Part shown: positions 24,761 to 36,900 of the stretch, in pieces | How the letters are laid out: each line of letters opens with the position of its first letter | Numbering within the stretch: position 1 is the first letter of the stretch | Source: Acanthaster planci | Taxonomy: Eukaryota; Echinodermata; Asteroidea; Valvatida; Acanthasteridae | Reading direction: 5' to 3' | DNA: 64,000 bases | Assembly (NCBI RefSeq): GCF_001949145.1 | Contig: NW_019091356.1 | Location: 4,741,729-4,805,728, forward strand | Made by a program: the position numbers and the translations under genes | Notes under the pieces: generated by a model | What the model was told of the DNA's origin: nothing | The model's input: the letters and a program-made list of their open reading frames with translations, nothing else | The model's database searches: none

Positions 24761-27700
24761 ATGATGGCGGAAGGTGGGACTCGCTCGGAAGCATATACTA
24801 GCGCTGCTGGCGGTCCTACGTCTCCCCAGCCGGCAGTATCAGGACCATGGCCGAATAGCAAGGATGCCTACGTCCTAGGAGATGTCTTGGGTAAATTTAT
24901 GATCCAAATGCCTTGTGTTTTAAAGCTCATTTAGTAGATGATGTTATAATTGGCGATTTCCTTCAAATGCATATCATACATGTGTTTGCATATGGAGTTT
25001 GATCAGTCTGGCACCTGCTCTTGCTGATACGACAAAGAGCCTCAAGGATCTGGGTCTGAGACTAATTAGGCTAGAATGGGAAAATATTCTCAGTTGGCCC
25101 TGTATGACTGTGTATTGGGAATTGGAAACGATTTCAGCCCACATTTCCCATGAAATGTAATACAACTTTCTCTTGAAAGTTAGAAATACAGATTTTATCG
25201 CTGAGTATCAATAACTTGTCTGCGAGAAAAAATGTTGCATCCTGACTCCACTTTTCTCATATACATGTATCATCTCAATAAAAGTCAGTCATCACGGAAA
25301 TGCTGGAAAGACATGAATTCTGGACTGAGAAACATTTACCGATGTTGGGAAATACTTAGAAAATTCTCTTCACTCCCCATAGACTTTGTACAACTGCGTA
25401 AGTGGAGTCAGGATGCAACATTTTTCCCTTGTCTGCTGCTGCCTAGCAGATGGCTTAACCTAACGGATGTATTTAAAGCAAGCAGTGCCTGTGTTTATGT
25501 TTGGCGCAATTAGCCGATCTACATGATGGCCTGATTGGTCTGTGTGATTGGTCAATCCTGTATGAAATTTTTAACTTTATGTGCCATTTTTAAAACAGTC
25601 TTTCAAAACCATGAATTAGAAAGAAAAGGCAATTGGTGGCAATAAGATTGACCAATTAGATCAAACAACTGTGCTCATTGACTGATCGCACCCAATGATT
25701 TCCAATGACATGTGAATGTGAGTGTTTAAATGGTTCCTGAACTTCAACTCTCTGCTGGGCGCAGTACAGAATTAGCATGAGAAACACGACATACACGTAT
25801 GAGGGTAACCTGCAACTCAATTAGGCTTGTCAGGGGACTACAATAGGCCTACCTGACAGTTTTTGTGGCTGTCATGGCAGCATTACTATTAGTATTAGGC
25901 ATGATCAGTTGCTTTCTGTCATGAGATCACCCAATTTAGGATGAAATCTCCAACTTCATTAACCTTTCCAAACTAACCCGCAATATTCTACATGAGAAAA
26001 AGATGGTGGTAGTACCTAGTGGGATAGACAGATTTTGTACGGGATCAACTGATACATTAACGTGAATGTTATAACTATGCAGGGCATGGTGCTACTGCCC
26101 TGGTTCAAAAGGCATACTGTACACCTAGGAAGGAACAATGCGCCGTCAAGAGAATCAACTTAGAAAAATGTGACACTACCATGGAAGAACTCACGGTAAG
26201 TTTGGACCTGTGTATCTGCTTTGGATTCTTTATTTGTAAACTGTAAGAACCAAGAGATATTGTATGGAACCAAGTTTGTTTAATTGCACTGTTAATCAGT
26301 GAATGTTGTAGTCTCACTGTTTATTATTTTCCTCTTCAAATTTGTTAAAACCAGTGTTTTCTTACAACTGTTGCAGAAAGAAATTCAGTCTATGGGTCAG
26401 TGCAAACATGAGAATATTGTGAGTTACTACACATCGTTTGTTGTGAAAGATGAACTATGGCTTGTTATGAAGCTTCTTGCTGCAGGTAAATTTGACCTGT
26501 TTGTTATCTTTCTTTTATTCCAAAAGTCTTCATTCTCTTTAAATGAATACAAATATAACCTTAAATAGTGTAGGTTTGTTTCTAGCGTTACTGGGTTCTT
26601 TTTGCTTTGTTATAATGATCCTTTTTTCTTTTGCATTTATTTTTAGGATCAGTCCTTGACATTATGAAGCACATCAAGAAAAACTCCCCCGACAAAGTTT
26701 GCCGTTTGGATGAGGTTGTGATTGCAACAATTTTGAGAGAAACATTGAAGGGCCTAGAATATCTTCATGAAAATGGACAAATTCACAGGTAAAAAACCAT
26801 ACTTTTTCTTAAGTGTCTTGTATTTCTTGCTATAAAATCAGTTTTCTGAAACACCTGCTAGTCACCAGTAACATTACTGAAGTTGATGGATGGCTTAGAC
26901 TATTTCAACATATAATCAGTTTGAAAGACAAAGTTTTGGTGGAAGTTGTAATTCATGGACTTGTCAACTGGAACAATGGACTGTTAAGTTTTTTCAAGGA
27001 TTGCGGTCATTGCATGGCAGTCAAGATAACACACAATCCCACTAACAATGACTTACTAGTTTAGATAAATTTCTCTCTTCATTGGGAACTGTTTTCTGTA
27101 TTTTTTTACATTTCTTTCATCCACTTACTGACAGGTCCTGTCTTGATTTCACTAGTACAGATATTTTGGCTTTGAATCATTTCTTTTCTTTGTGACAGAG
27201 ACGTCAAAGCAGGTAACATTCTTCTCAGTGATACTGGTATAGTTCAGCTTGCTGATTTCGGTGTCAGTTCGTGGATTGCAATGGGTGGTGACCTGTCCAG
27301 GGCTAAAGTGCGTAACACATTCGTCGGAACACCATGCTGGATGGCTCCTGAAGTTATGGAGCAGGTACTGAGCTTAAATCTTGAGCCATCTCATTGGCTT
27401 ACTTTTTGTGGGAAGTTCAAGAGATCTTGTTTTCAAGTTCAAACAGGAAAGATCTCCTTATACTGGGATATATTTTTGTGATTACAGATTCGTGGCTACA
27501 ATTGCAAAGCAGACATCTGGAGTTTTGGAATCACAGCAATTGAGCTTGCCACTGGGACCCCACCATATGCCAAGTACCCACCAATGAAGGTGAGAAGATT
27601 AACCTAGATGTTTGTTGGGTGAGGCATCTTTGAATAGAATTGGAAGGAATGTTCTTATCTCAGCAGTTTGAAGTTGTAACGTGGCTTGATTTGGTTTTCA

Positions 27701-30700
27701 TTTGGAGATGTAGACTTTCCCACATTGTTATGTTTCTGCAGATTTTCTCATTCAGATTGATCCAGAGCTGAAGATGGTGTGATAAGATGTTGCCATTCAT
27801 GTCTTCAGTCTATACTGACCCTGGTTCCAATCCAACCCAGTCCATGACATAGTTTGATTGTCAGTCTCTAGTGCACTGCCTGGTTTTCCCCAAACCAAAT
27901 TTGGGAATTTTTCTTCTACATGAAAGACTTTTCTTTGCCACTGTCCACTTATATATCAAGTAATTTTAGTGCAAGCTGGAAAAAATAAGAAATGAATGGT
28001 TATAATAATTCTTGTTACTTTTTTAATTACTGGAAAGGTTTTGATGATGACTCTTCAGAACGATCCACCTTCCCTGGAAACAGCGATGACCAACAAAGAA
28101 GATGTAAAAAAATACAGCAAGGAGTTTCGGAAGATGATCTCAAAATGCTTGCAGAAAGATCCTGAGAAAAGGTAGTCCACACAGAGAAGAAAAAGTAGGA
28201 TTTAACCCATCCGAGCATAGGTCCACCGTAGGAATATTGAGGAAAGTAATCACAGCAACAGTTTGCATAAATCATTTGTTCCCTTAAATATTAATTGAGT
28301 GTGCAGCTTCAATACTCAGAGCAAAGTGAGTGCCCTCTAGTGATGGGCTCAGCACATTGGAGGGCCACGGTTACATTTTCCAGGACCCATTGAAATCTAA
28401 ATATCCACAAATTAAGCTTGTAATATTCCTTTTGCCAGTTTTTGTTTTTTTTGCTAAAGAGAGGCACAAGGGCAAAGGAATTAATTTTGAGGAAATTTCG
28501 CATATTTGAAATTAGTTCCATCATGCTTGATATGGGACCAGTGTATGTTACACCTCAGCAGCTGATGAGGACAATCAGGGAATTTGTCTTGTCTCCAGGC
28601 CAGATGCTTCTGAACTTCTCAAGAGTCCATTCTTTAAGAAGGCAAGAGAGTGTACGTACCTTCATGAAAAACTGTTGGGGGTGGCACCAACTTTAGAGGA
28701 TCGTGGAGAGAAGGTATGTCTTATAAGTTGATCGGGAACGTTTGTTTCTTTTTCTGAACCATGCCTTTAATCATACCAGAGGGCACTGTGATCAAAGCTG
28801 TTTTGTGATTGGACATTGACAAAATTAATGTATTGAAATCATTTCCATAACTTTCCTCGTGAAATGCTCTTATGCACATGATTGCACCTTGTGGTCAAAT
28901 TGACATCCCGTTTACACTTTGTGTAAAACTGTACATCTACCTCTATCATGTGGACATCAGCCTTGTGTAATATCATCATATTTCTGCAGGTGACGCGGGT
29001 GCCTGGATCCAGTGGTCGTCTGCACCGTACTGCAGATGGATGGGAATGGTCAGATGACGAGTTGGATGAGAACAGTGAAGAAGGCCGAAGAGCAAGTATT
29101 GGACGATCACCTCGCATCGCCATGGATATGAAGATGAAGCTGGCTAATCAGATGGCTGGGATATCTGGGGTAATAGTGAGGTCTCTTGTCAGATCGACCA
29201 ATGAAATCTGTTTTTATAAAATGATGAGTCACATTAATCCTAACCCCAGCCTACTTTGGCTAGAAACCCTGCCAGATGCATCAAACTGCATTGTTCTTCA
29301 AAGTGGCTTGCCTGTTCAGTGTAACAAGATCCAAAAGGTCAACTCTCCCCAAGTCCAAACGGCCTGGGAGTCTGTGGTTGCCAGTCACCACCAGATCTAA
29401 CAGATCAACTGTCCCCAAGCCGTTTGGTCTTGTGGTGACTGGCAACCACAGACTCCCAGGCCGTTTGGCCTGGGAGTCTATGGTTGCCAGTCACCACAAG
29501 ATGCAACAATGGCATTCTTCCATGGGATTAGCTCCCATTGTCTCAACACGGCTAGTTAGTTCAAGTGCATCAAAGTGCATCAAACCTCTTCACCTGATGC
29601 CCTGTGGTGTGTCTGGCAGGGTTATGGTTAATGGAGTTCATGGCCTCTAACTTTCCCTTCCCCAGACGTTGTCATATTGCACAACTGTTATTTTATGGAT
29701 AATTTCCTGCATTGAACACCAGTGCAATATTGTGGAGATCTCAGGATCAAACCCTCTGTTAACCCAAATTTTTTTAAACAGATGAGTAACAGGATGCAAA
29801 TCCCTGCTGCTGTTTAGTGAGAGCTGATCAAGAGGATTAGGGTTTTGTGAATGATTGACCCTCTTGGTGGTTATGTGGAGGGGGGTTGGGATTACAAGCC
29901 TTCCAGTTGGAGGATTAGATTCAGTGTAGTGTTACAACTGATTTGCAATGCTGGGAGATTTGAGAGGGCCAGTAGCAGATTGAAGACCTCAGTGAATGAT
30001 TGATGCCTTCCTAGCCAGTGTTTTTTTATGGAGAAATTGACCTATCTTGCCGCTTTCCAGCCAAAGGTAAAGACAGCTGCAGAGCCACAGGTTGTTAAAT
30101 CCAAGGAGATATCTCCACCAGCAGCAACAGGTGCAGCAGCAGGTGCAGCAGCAGGTGCAGCAGCAACAGAAGGTGGTGCTGAACCTGGGCCAACACTACA
30201 CATGGTCCTCAGGTTAAGGTTAGTCAGGAATTGTAATTAATTTACCCGTGATTTTTTCTGTTCAGAAAACATCACAAACACGCTAATATCTCTTGCCTTT
30301 TTATGGACTTTTTTATTTTACTGGTCTCCGAGGCAAATTCCATTCTAATCTGATATTTCATTTGTTCTTTTTCCCACTTTCTACTGGACATTTTCAAGCT
30401 CTAGTCATTGGAATGAATTATTCTACCTTATTCAGTAAATTACCATTCTGTAATGTTAATTGCCAGATTGTATTTCGTCAGTCCTTCTAACCCTCAGTTT
30501 TTCTTTGTTTTCAGGAATGCTGAGCAAGAGCTGAATGATATCCGCTTTGATTACACTGTCAACAAAGACAATGCTGACAATTTAGCTCATGAACTGGTCA
30601 CTGCTGGTCTAGTGGACCTCAAAGATCTTGTCGTTGGTAATATGAACTCTCCACTAAATTTCAAGATTCATAATGCATTTAAGCTTTGTATCTCTTTCAG

Positions 30701-31201
30701 AAATATACTGTTAATATGGTTTTTTTTAATCTTAAGGAAGGTGTTTTTTCAAATGGAAATTTGATTTCAGAACTTTTTCCTCCTCTGTCAACATTTTGCT
30801 AGTATAGAAAAGCAATAAATATCTGTTTTCAGATTTTGAACTGCATACAAGTTGCAAAAATGTTCTTATTTTTACAGTTGCAGCTAATCTTCAGAAGACA
30901 GTGGATAATCCAGAAAATAAAAGTGTCTTGTTCAAACTGGTAAGTCCCTCCCCAGCTTTGCTTCAGAAAGGGGCAGAGGATAAGTCTTTAGACTGTGTTC
31001 TTGTCATAATTTGCACCTGTTGTTCATCATTTTTAATGGCCTGTATCAGACAGTAAAGAACTGCGTCCATTCTTGAGACTTTTTAGGATCCAGATTCAAC
31101 ATCATGTGTTTGTCTTGTCCTTTTGTTATACGCAGCATTCTGGCGCTAGTCCAGGTGATGAGGAGCATCTGGTAGGATTTGCCAAATTAACCATCAGCTA
31201 G
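24761..31201 (+). CDS. OXSR1: STE20-family kinase OXSR1/STK39 (SPAK-OSR1 type)
   Basis: Ser/Thr kinase that WNK kinases activate to phosphorylate cation-chloride cotransporters. Thirteen exons join in phase to 532 aa: 24761-24890, 26083-26195, 26377-26485, 26647-26788, 27199-27364, 27488-27589, 28038-28171, 28599-28713, 28990-29169, 30061-30218, 30515-30636, 30878-30939 and 31136-31201. Visible are the Gly loop (GHGATALVQ), catalytic Lys ([11 protein letters not shown]), [16 protein letters not shown], the activation loop with the predicted WNK-site Thr near residue 205 ([13 protein letters not shown]), and [14 protein letters not shown]. After the kinase come the S-motif region ([16 protein letters not shown]) and the conserved C-terminal domain ([10 protein letters not shown] ... 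[12 protein letters not shown] ... GFAKLTIS) that binds RFxV/I peptides. An Ala/Gly repeat separates them. OXSR1 and STK39 are vertebrate duplicates; an invertebrate would have one pre-duplication copy. The donor at 29169 is the least certain junction. Confidence 0.95.
25231..25422. mobile_element. MITE family 1, copy 1 (kinase intron 1)
   Basis: A 192-bp fold-back element. ATGTTGCATCCTGACTCCAC at the left is mirrored by GTGGAGTCAGGATGCAACAT at the right, continuing for about 28 bp including flanking A/T runs. The interior contains AATAAAAGTCAGTCA, GGACTGAGAAA and ATAGACTTTGTACA, all shared with 40689-40850. No coding capacity is credible. Confidence 0.85.
27740..27900 (+). repeat. Possible tRNA-derived SINE fragment
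   Basis: GGTTCCAATCC at about 27824 resembles a box B promoter element, inside the intron after the exon ending at 27589. A convincing box A was not found, so this is tentative. Confidence 0.25.
29265..29623. mobile_element. Fold-back element with three-fold internal hairpin arms (kinase intron)
   Basis: AACCCTGCCAGA at 29265-29276 is exactly mirrored by TCTGGCAGGGTT at 29612-29623. Inside, a 37-bp sequence (GGCCTGGGAGTCTGTGGTTG and onward) occurs at 29361-29397, in inverse orientation at 29426-29462, and again directly at 29467-29504. The second and third arms are separated by only four bases. It lies just after the exon ending at 29169. No clear target-site duplication was found. Confidence 0.75.
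30125..30165 (+). repeat. In-frame 12-bp repeat coding Gly-Ala-Ala-Ala
   Basis: Three copies of GGTGCAGCAGCA lie within the kinase exon 30061-30218 and encode GAAAGAAAGAAA in the linker between kinase and C-terminal domain. Such a repeat is likely to vary in length among individuals. Confidence 0.9.
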
Positions 31202-33923
31202 GACTAACAAGAAATCTCCCAATCGGTAATCTGTGTGTGATCCAATCCTTTGCTTCATTGCCTCATTTTGATGCAAAAACCTAAACGGAAGATCCAGTAG
31301 TTTCTTAATTGCAGGTCAGTGATTTTTTCCTGAACGAGTTCTGTGAACACTGATGATGAACACGTAAATGAGCACAGAAATACAGAGCAAGTGTTTTGTT
31401 TTCGGTCGCTTTCAATTTGGGGGTAAAATTGCTCTTTGGGTAGTTTGGAAGGAATTTATGAAAGTGAAGAATGGAAGTACTGTAAACCCTTGGAAGCAGT
31501 TCTCATATCACTCTGCAGCAGATGGAAACAAACTCACTCTGGATTTGTTTATGAACTGCAGAGAGAGTAATATGGTGTAGTCCCCTAAACTGTGTGTACA
31601 CTAAGGCAACATCTCTATGATGTTATTTTCCATTATCACCATTGATGAGAGACGGATGCTTGAGATCCATTGATTGGTGTTCAGCCTGTAAGACTTTGGT
31701 AAGGTCCTTGAAATGCTTCTGGAGTTTATTCAGGCTACTTTAAAATCAAGGTGTAATGTCGTGCCATTATTGTGCAGAATTGATGGTTATTGTAGATAAT
31801 GGCGTATAGCAGCCCAGTTACATGGTTGCCCCCTCAAAGATATTAAGCCATAGAACGTGCCAGCCGCTAACAGTTGTTATGTACTGGTATGAAGCTACCA
31901 CCTGCTAACTTGTTCAATAATAGATGTAATTAAATGTAAAGCTTATATCATTGGTGTATTCATGATTTAAAATCTGGATCCAAGATATCTTTATTAGTTG
32001 CCGATGTCCTGGATTGTAAAGCAAATTTACAATTACATCCAGCCTTTAGATGCTGCGAAATGTCACAATCTAAGAACAGAACTCGCAGAATCCATGACCG
32101 AGAACAAAGGCCTCTGTATCAACTCAGATCAAATAAGATTCCTAGCCCTAGTTTTAATTTTCAGTAGGGGGGTATTCTCTTTAACATTTTTCAGGTTTTA
32201 ACAATGTCATGACACAGGGAAATTATGTATTAAAGCATGAAAGAATGCACTTGATGAGAACGGAAGTTTCGTTTAGAGGAAATATTGGATTGCCGACTGG
32301 AATCAAAGACTATTAGGCTGTCAGGCAGATAGGGAAACCGTTGCGTAGTCATAGGTTATGTTTTATTCTCTTTGTTTTATGGGGCTTATCAAAAAGTTAA
32401 ATCTTTTATTTACCACAGACAGTATGAAGCCACCATTTAAAGGTGACCTTTAGGGGATGTTGGAGTTTTTTGTCTTTGAAAATACAGTTGAAAAAATGAA
32501 ACTTAAATATAAAGATAATTAAAGTTTAGAAATAGAGCTTTAAACTTTTCCTCTTTCATTTTCTGGTATTTTTCGTGTAGTTTTAATCTTCCCTGGTAAA
32601 TATCAAGGATATGCTGATACATGTACATTGTGACAAGCAAATGGAATGTACATAAAATGATTAGCATTAATGTTGAGGTGCATAAAAGAAAGAAATTGAA
32701 ATATTCATTTATAGAAATGTTTATTACTTTGACGTATAGTTAAGTATGTGCTATGTCTATTCAACAATTGTTTTTATAAATTTATTTTATAGTTTGCTAT
32801 GAACAATTTGAATTCTCCTTTGAAAAAAGGAATGTTAATTCAAAGTAATGATTTCACAAGGAGCATAATTTTTTACCATTTTGTGTATTTTTGCTGAAGA
32901 TAGGTTTTAGTTTTTGCGGGAGAGGGATTAGTGGTAATGTTTTTTCCATGTTCCTGTAGTCGAAATCAACTTGCAGTACAAAACCTTCAAGTGCGTGGAT
33001 TGTGAATATCTCTGTCAAAGCTGAATTTACTTGAATCAATGAGTCTAGTCCCGCGAGTCTAGAAATTTTATCAAAGTAGTCCTTTTAACTTCGAAATATT
33101 GCATACAGGTGTCAGATATGAGTGAAATGCTTATTGGAGTATGCTGGAGTTGTATCTAAAATGTTATTGTAAAGACTTATTCAACCAAGCGCCATTTACA
33201 GTGACATCATGTTTAATTCGCGCGCGTTCTTAGACTTAAGGTGGATTTAGGATGTTACAATATCTTATTGTTCGAAGGGGTGTGTGAGTGTCTGTTTCGA
33301 ATTTCAGTGGAGACATGGAGTTTCTGAGTTAGGGAAATACTCTATGCCATTTCTTGATTATTATCACGATATATTTTGTTCTCAGGGATTCTTCTTGCCT
33401 AAGAATCACTTGAATAACGAAGTTTTATTGTGCCACAAGGGTGCGATTTTTCCCTCGCCAAACACGACTTCTTTTTGTTAGCGTGACTGCAACTGGTATA
33501 TTAAATTTTTGAAAGCAGGTTTTGTGAAAGAGTCATGTTTTTCTAGTATCGGTGAGGCTTTCTTTTCTGAAGCAAGATGCATGATTAAAATAAGTATAGG
33601 TCAGTGGCAATGTTGGAGAAAGAAAATCGAGCTCTGTTGCCTGGAACAAGAATAAAAATAAACATTTCATGACAGATCAGAAAATTTCGTAAATGAACAG
33701 TGCGTATTAGCAGTTTAGTTGTGTACTTGACATTGAACATGACCATTTGCAGTGTGATTATTATCTCGATAATTTGCCGTGTTCTGACTTTTTTATGTTC
33801 AAGAATACATTGATATCAACTTAGTCAATACGCGGAGCACATTGTAACCCCACTGATGAGGTTGTGTATTTGTTTTTCTCAATTTCGGCTGTGAACCTTG
33901 TGTGACTTCTATTGACCTTAAAG
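31202..33923. other. Convergent intergenic region between kinase and thioesterase genes
   Basis: It contains the 3' UTRs of the two converging genes. No exon-like frame, repeat family or RNA gene was recognised. Confidence 0.5.
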
Positions 33924-36900
33924 CTAGCGAAGTTTAGATTTGATATGGTCCGTTATTTTTGTCTCGTTGCTTTTGTCGAGAAGGAAAAAGTGGCCACCCG
34001 GAAGAAGCTGAATGTCGAAATCTGACGACGTCATTTCCCGCCAAACTACAAAATGGAAATGAAAAGGAGCACATACATGTATTGAGAATATTTTATGCAG
34101 TAAATTATTACATAATTTGGCAGGTTGATGTTGGCGGGAGTCGTATTTAAGGGATATCTTTCCATGTTTGTGATCTTTAAAAGTGATTTCAAGATATGGA
34201 TGTATTCAAACCTTCAGTGTCGTGTTTTTTGTCGTGTGTGCCATCGAAGAATGTGATTGGACAATCCAGCACTGAGACACGCCCTTCGAACCTGATCGGG
34301 GAAAACACATAACTCCAATAGCAGCACTTTTGAAAGCAAGTTTCACTTATACTTGTTTCCTATTAAGTCAAATTTTCTTGAGAAAAGTGAGTTAGCTTCC
34401 AGAACAAGTTGAATTGTTCATCAAATCAGAAGTCTTGTCCTGGAGGGTGTTACTCACCTATACTGTCCAACCAATCGGAAGTCGTGTTTCATACTCGGTA
34501 GGAAGAGCTTTATCAGAGCTTCGTTTTCGAGCAGTTCCTTGGGCGTTCCGCCATTTCGTTTCAGGCTCGCAACAAAGTCTTCATCTGTGGCGTCTGCCAT
34601 CTTCACAAATTCAGCACGATCGCGCCTTCTTTGGTCACCCTGGAGATATGTCGCACATAGTATTTGAATGAAAAACGGGTGAAAGTGACACTCTAAAGGC
34701 TGTTAATATAATGAATGTGTCTCATTAGTGACTGTTTCGCTCAGTCTGAAATCTTACGCAGACTGGTGCAGGTTGCATCTACATTCTGTTGAATACATGA
34801 GCTCTTCTTGAAAGAAAAGTCAATCGGGAAAAACTTAAATCTTAAATTATAACTCACGTGTGGTGCAAATGTCCCAGACAAAAACATGTGTTTCGGTCTC
34901 AAACCATGACGATCTTTGAGATGGCGTGCAACCTCGAAGGCGAGGAGGGCACCAAAACTTAAAAAATAATGGACATGTGCAAAGAATATGTTATTATGAG
35001 TTTAAGTTGAATTTTTTTGTTTCCTAAATTCGTTTTCAATGTTAAGTGTTAAAATAACATTTTGACATACAAAAGCCCAGTGTGAAAGCAGTATACATTA
35101 CACTAGTTCTAACATGCAAGTCTTCAACGAATTCAATTGACAACCTTTGTGTTTTTTTCCCCCTTTTTTTTTTTTTTGGTTGTTTTGTTCTTAGCGAATA
35201 TTCAGGTTGCTTTATTCAGTTTCCTATGTCAGGTTTACATTGAGGTTATTTTTCCCCCAAATGAACTGGAAAGTCTTTCGAATATAATTTTGGAAATGTA
35301 AATTGACAACAGAATAAGGAAGTAAGCACCTGTGTCCGTAAATCCCAAACGGCATTTCTTGTATCTTCGGAAGTAAAGTATCAATGATGTCATCAACCAT
35401 GGTTGGCCAATCAGGATAAGGAGCATCACTCATGCGCAGTTCCCGACAAGGAAGGCGGACAACACAAACTGAAAATTGGAAGACAACGTCGAAAAAGTTG
35501 CGATATTCACTGCTATAACGAACTTGAGGTAATTTTCCAGCAGACATCGTTTCCTTCTCAACGAATTGTCAAAATTAATGTATTTCACCCTAAAAAAACA
35601 ACCTTGATAAGTTTAGAGAAAAAACATTTTTTGTGAAATTTTGATAAAAATGTCACGCTAGCCCCTTGGCATTTTTATAAATGTTTTCCCAATTTTCACT
35701 GCTTTTATCATTGATTTGTTTTGAATCGGGACAAATCAAAAGCTCTAAAATTGTCAAAATCAATCTATTTACCCCAAACAACAATTTTGCAACGTTTGGA
35801 TAAAATGATTTTTTGTAAAATTTTGGTAAAAATGCAAGGCTATCACCTTGAGATTTTAATTATTTTACCCCAATTTTCACCGATTTCATCATTCATTTTT
35901 TTCATCGAAACAATACAAATAAGCTCTAAACTTGTGAAAATTAATGTATTTCTCCCCAAATAAAAAACTTTGAAACGTTAAGATTTTCTTTTTAATTTTG
36001 ATAAAAATGCAAAGCTATCCCCTTGCCATTTTGATTAATTTTCCCAATTTTCACAAATTTCATCATTGATTTCTTTTGAATGAGAACAAACCAAAATCTC
36101 TAAAATTGCCAAAATCAATTTATTTTCCCCAAACAATAATTTTGCAACGTTTGCAGAAAAATCATTTTTTGGTAAGATTTTAGTAAAAAGCAAGGCTAAC
36201 CCCTTACCATTTTAATCATTTTTNNNNNNNNNNNNNNNNNNNNNNNNNNNNNNNNNNNNNNNNNNNNNNNNNNNNNNNNNNNNNNNNNNNNNNNNNNNNN
36301 NNNNNNNNNNNNNNNNNNNNNNNNNNNNNNNNNNNNNNNNNNNNNNNNNNNNNNNNNNNNNNNNNNNNNNNNNNNNNNNNNNNNNNNNNNNNNNNNNNNN
36401 NNNNNNNNNNNNNNNNNNNNNNNNNNNNNNNNNNNNNNNNNNNNNNNNNNNNNNNNNNNNNNNNNNNNNNNNNNNNNNNNNNNNNNNNNNNNNNNNNNNN
36501 NNNNNNNNNNNNNNNNNNNNNNNNNNNNNNNNNNNNNNNNNNNNNNNNNNNNNNNNNNNNNNNNNNNNNNNNNNNNNNNNNNNNNNNNNNNNNNNNNNNN
36601 NNNNNNNNNNNNNNNNNNNNNNNNNNNNNNNNNNNNNNNNNNNNNNNNNNNNNNNNNNNNNNNNNNNNNNNNNNNNNNNNNNNNNNNNNNNNNNNNNNNN
36701 NNNNNNNNNNNNNNNNNNNNNNNNNNNNNNNNNNNNNNNNNNNNNNNNNNNNNNNNNNNNNNNNNNNNNNNNNNNNNNNNNNNNNNNNNNNNNNNNNNNN
36801 NNNNNNNNNNNNNNNNNNNNNNNNNNNNNNNNNNNNNNNNNNTCATTCATTTTTTGTCGTCGAAACAATACAAATAAGCTCAAAAATTGTCAAAATTAAT

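Noticed and set aside
36196-36883. Two long minus-strand open frames
   Set aside because: They consist of undetermined N bases from the assembly gap.
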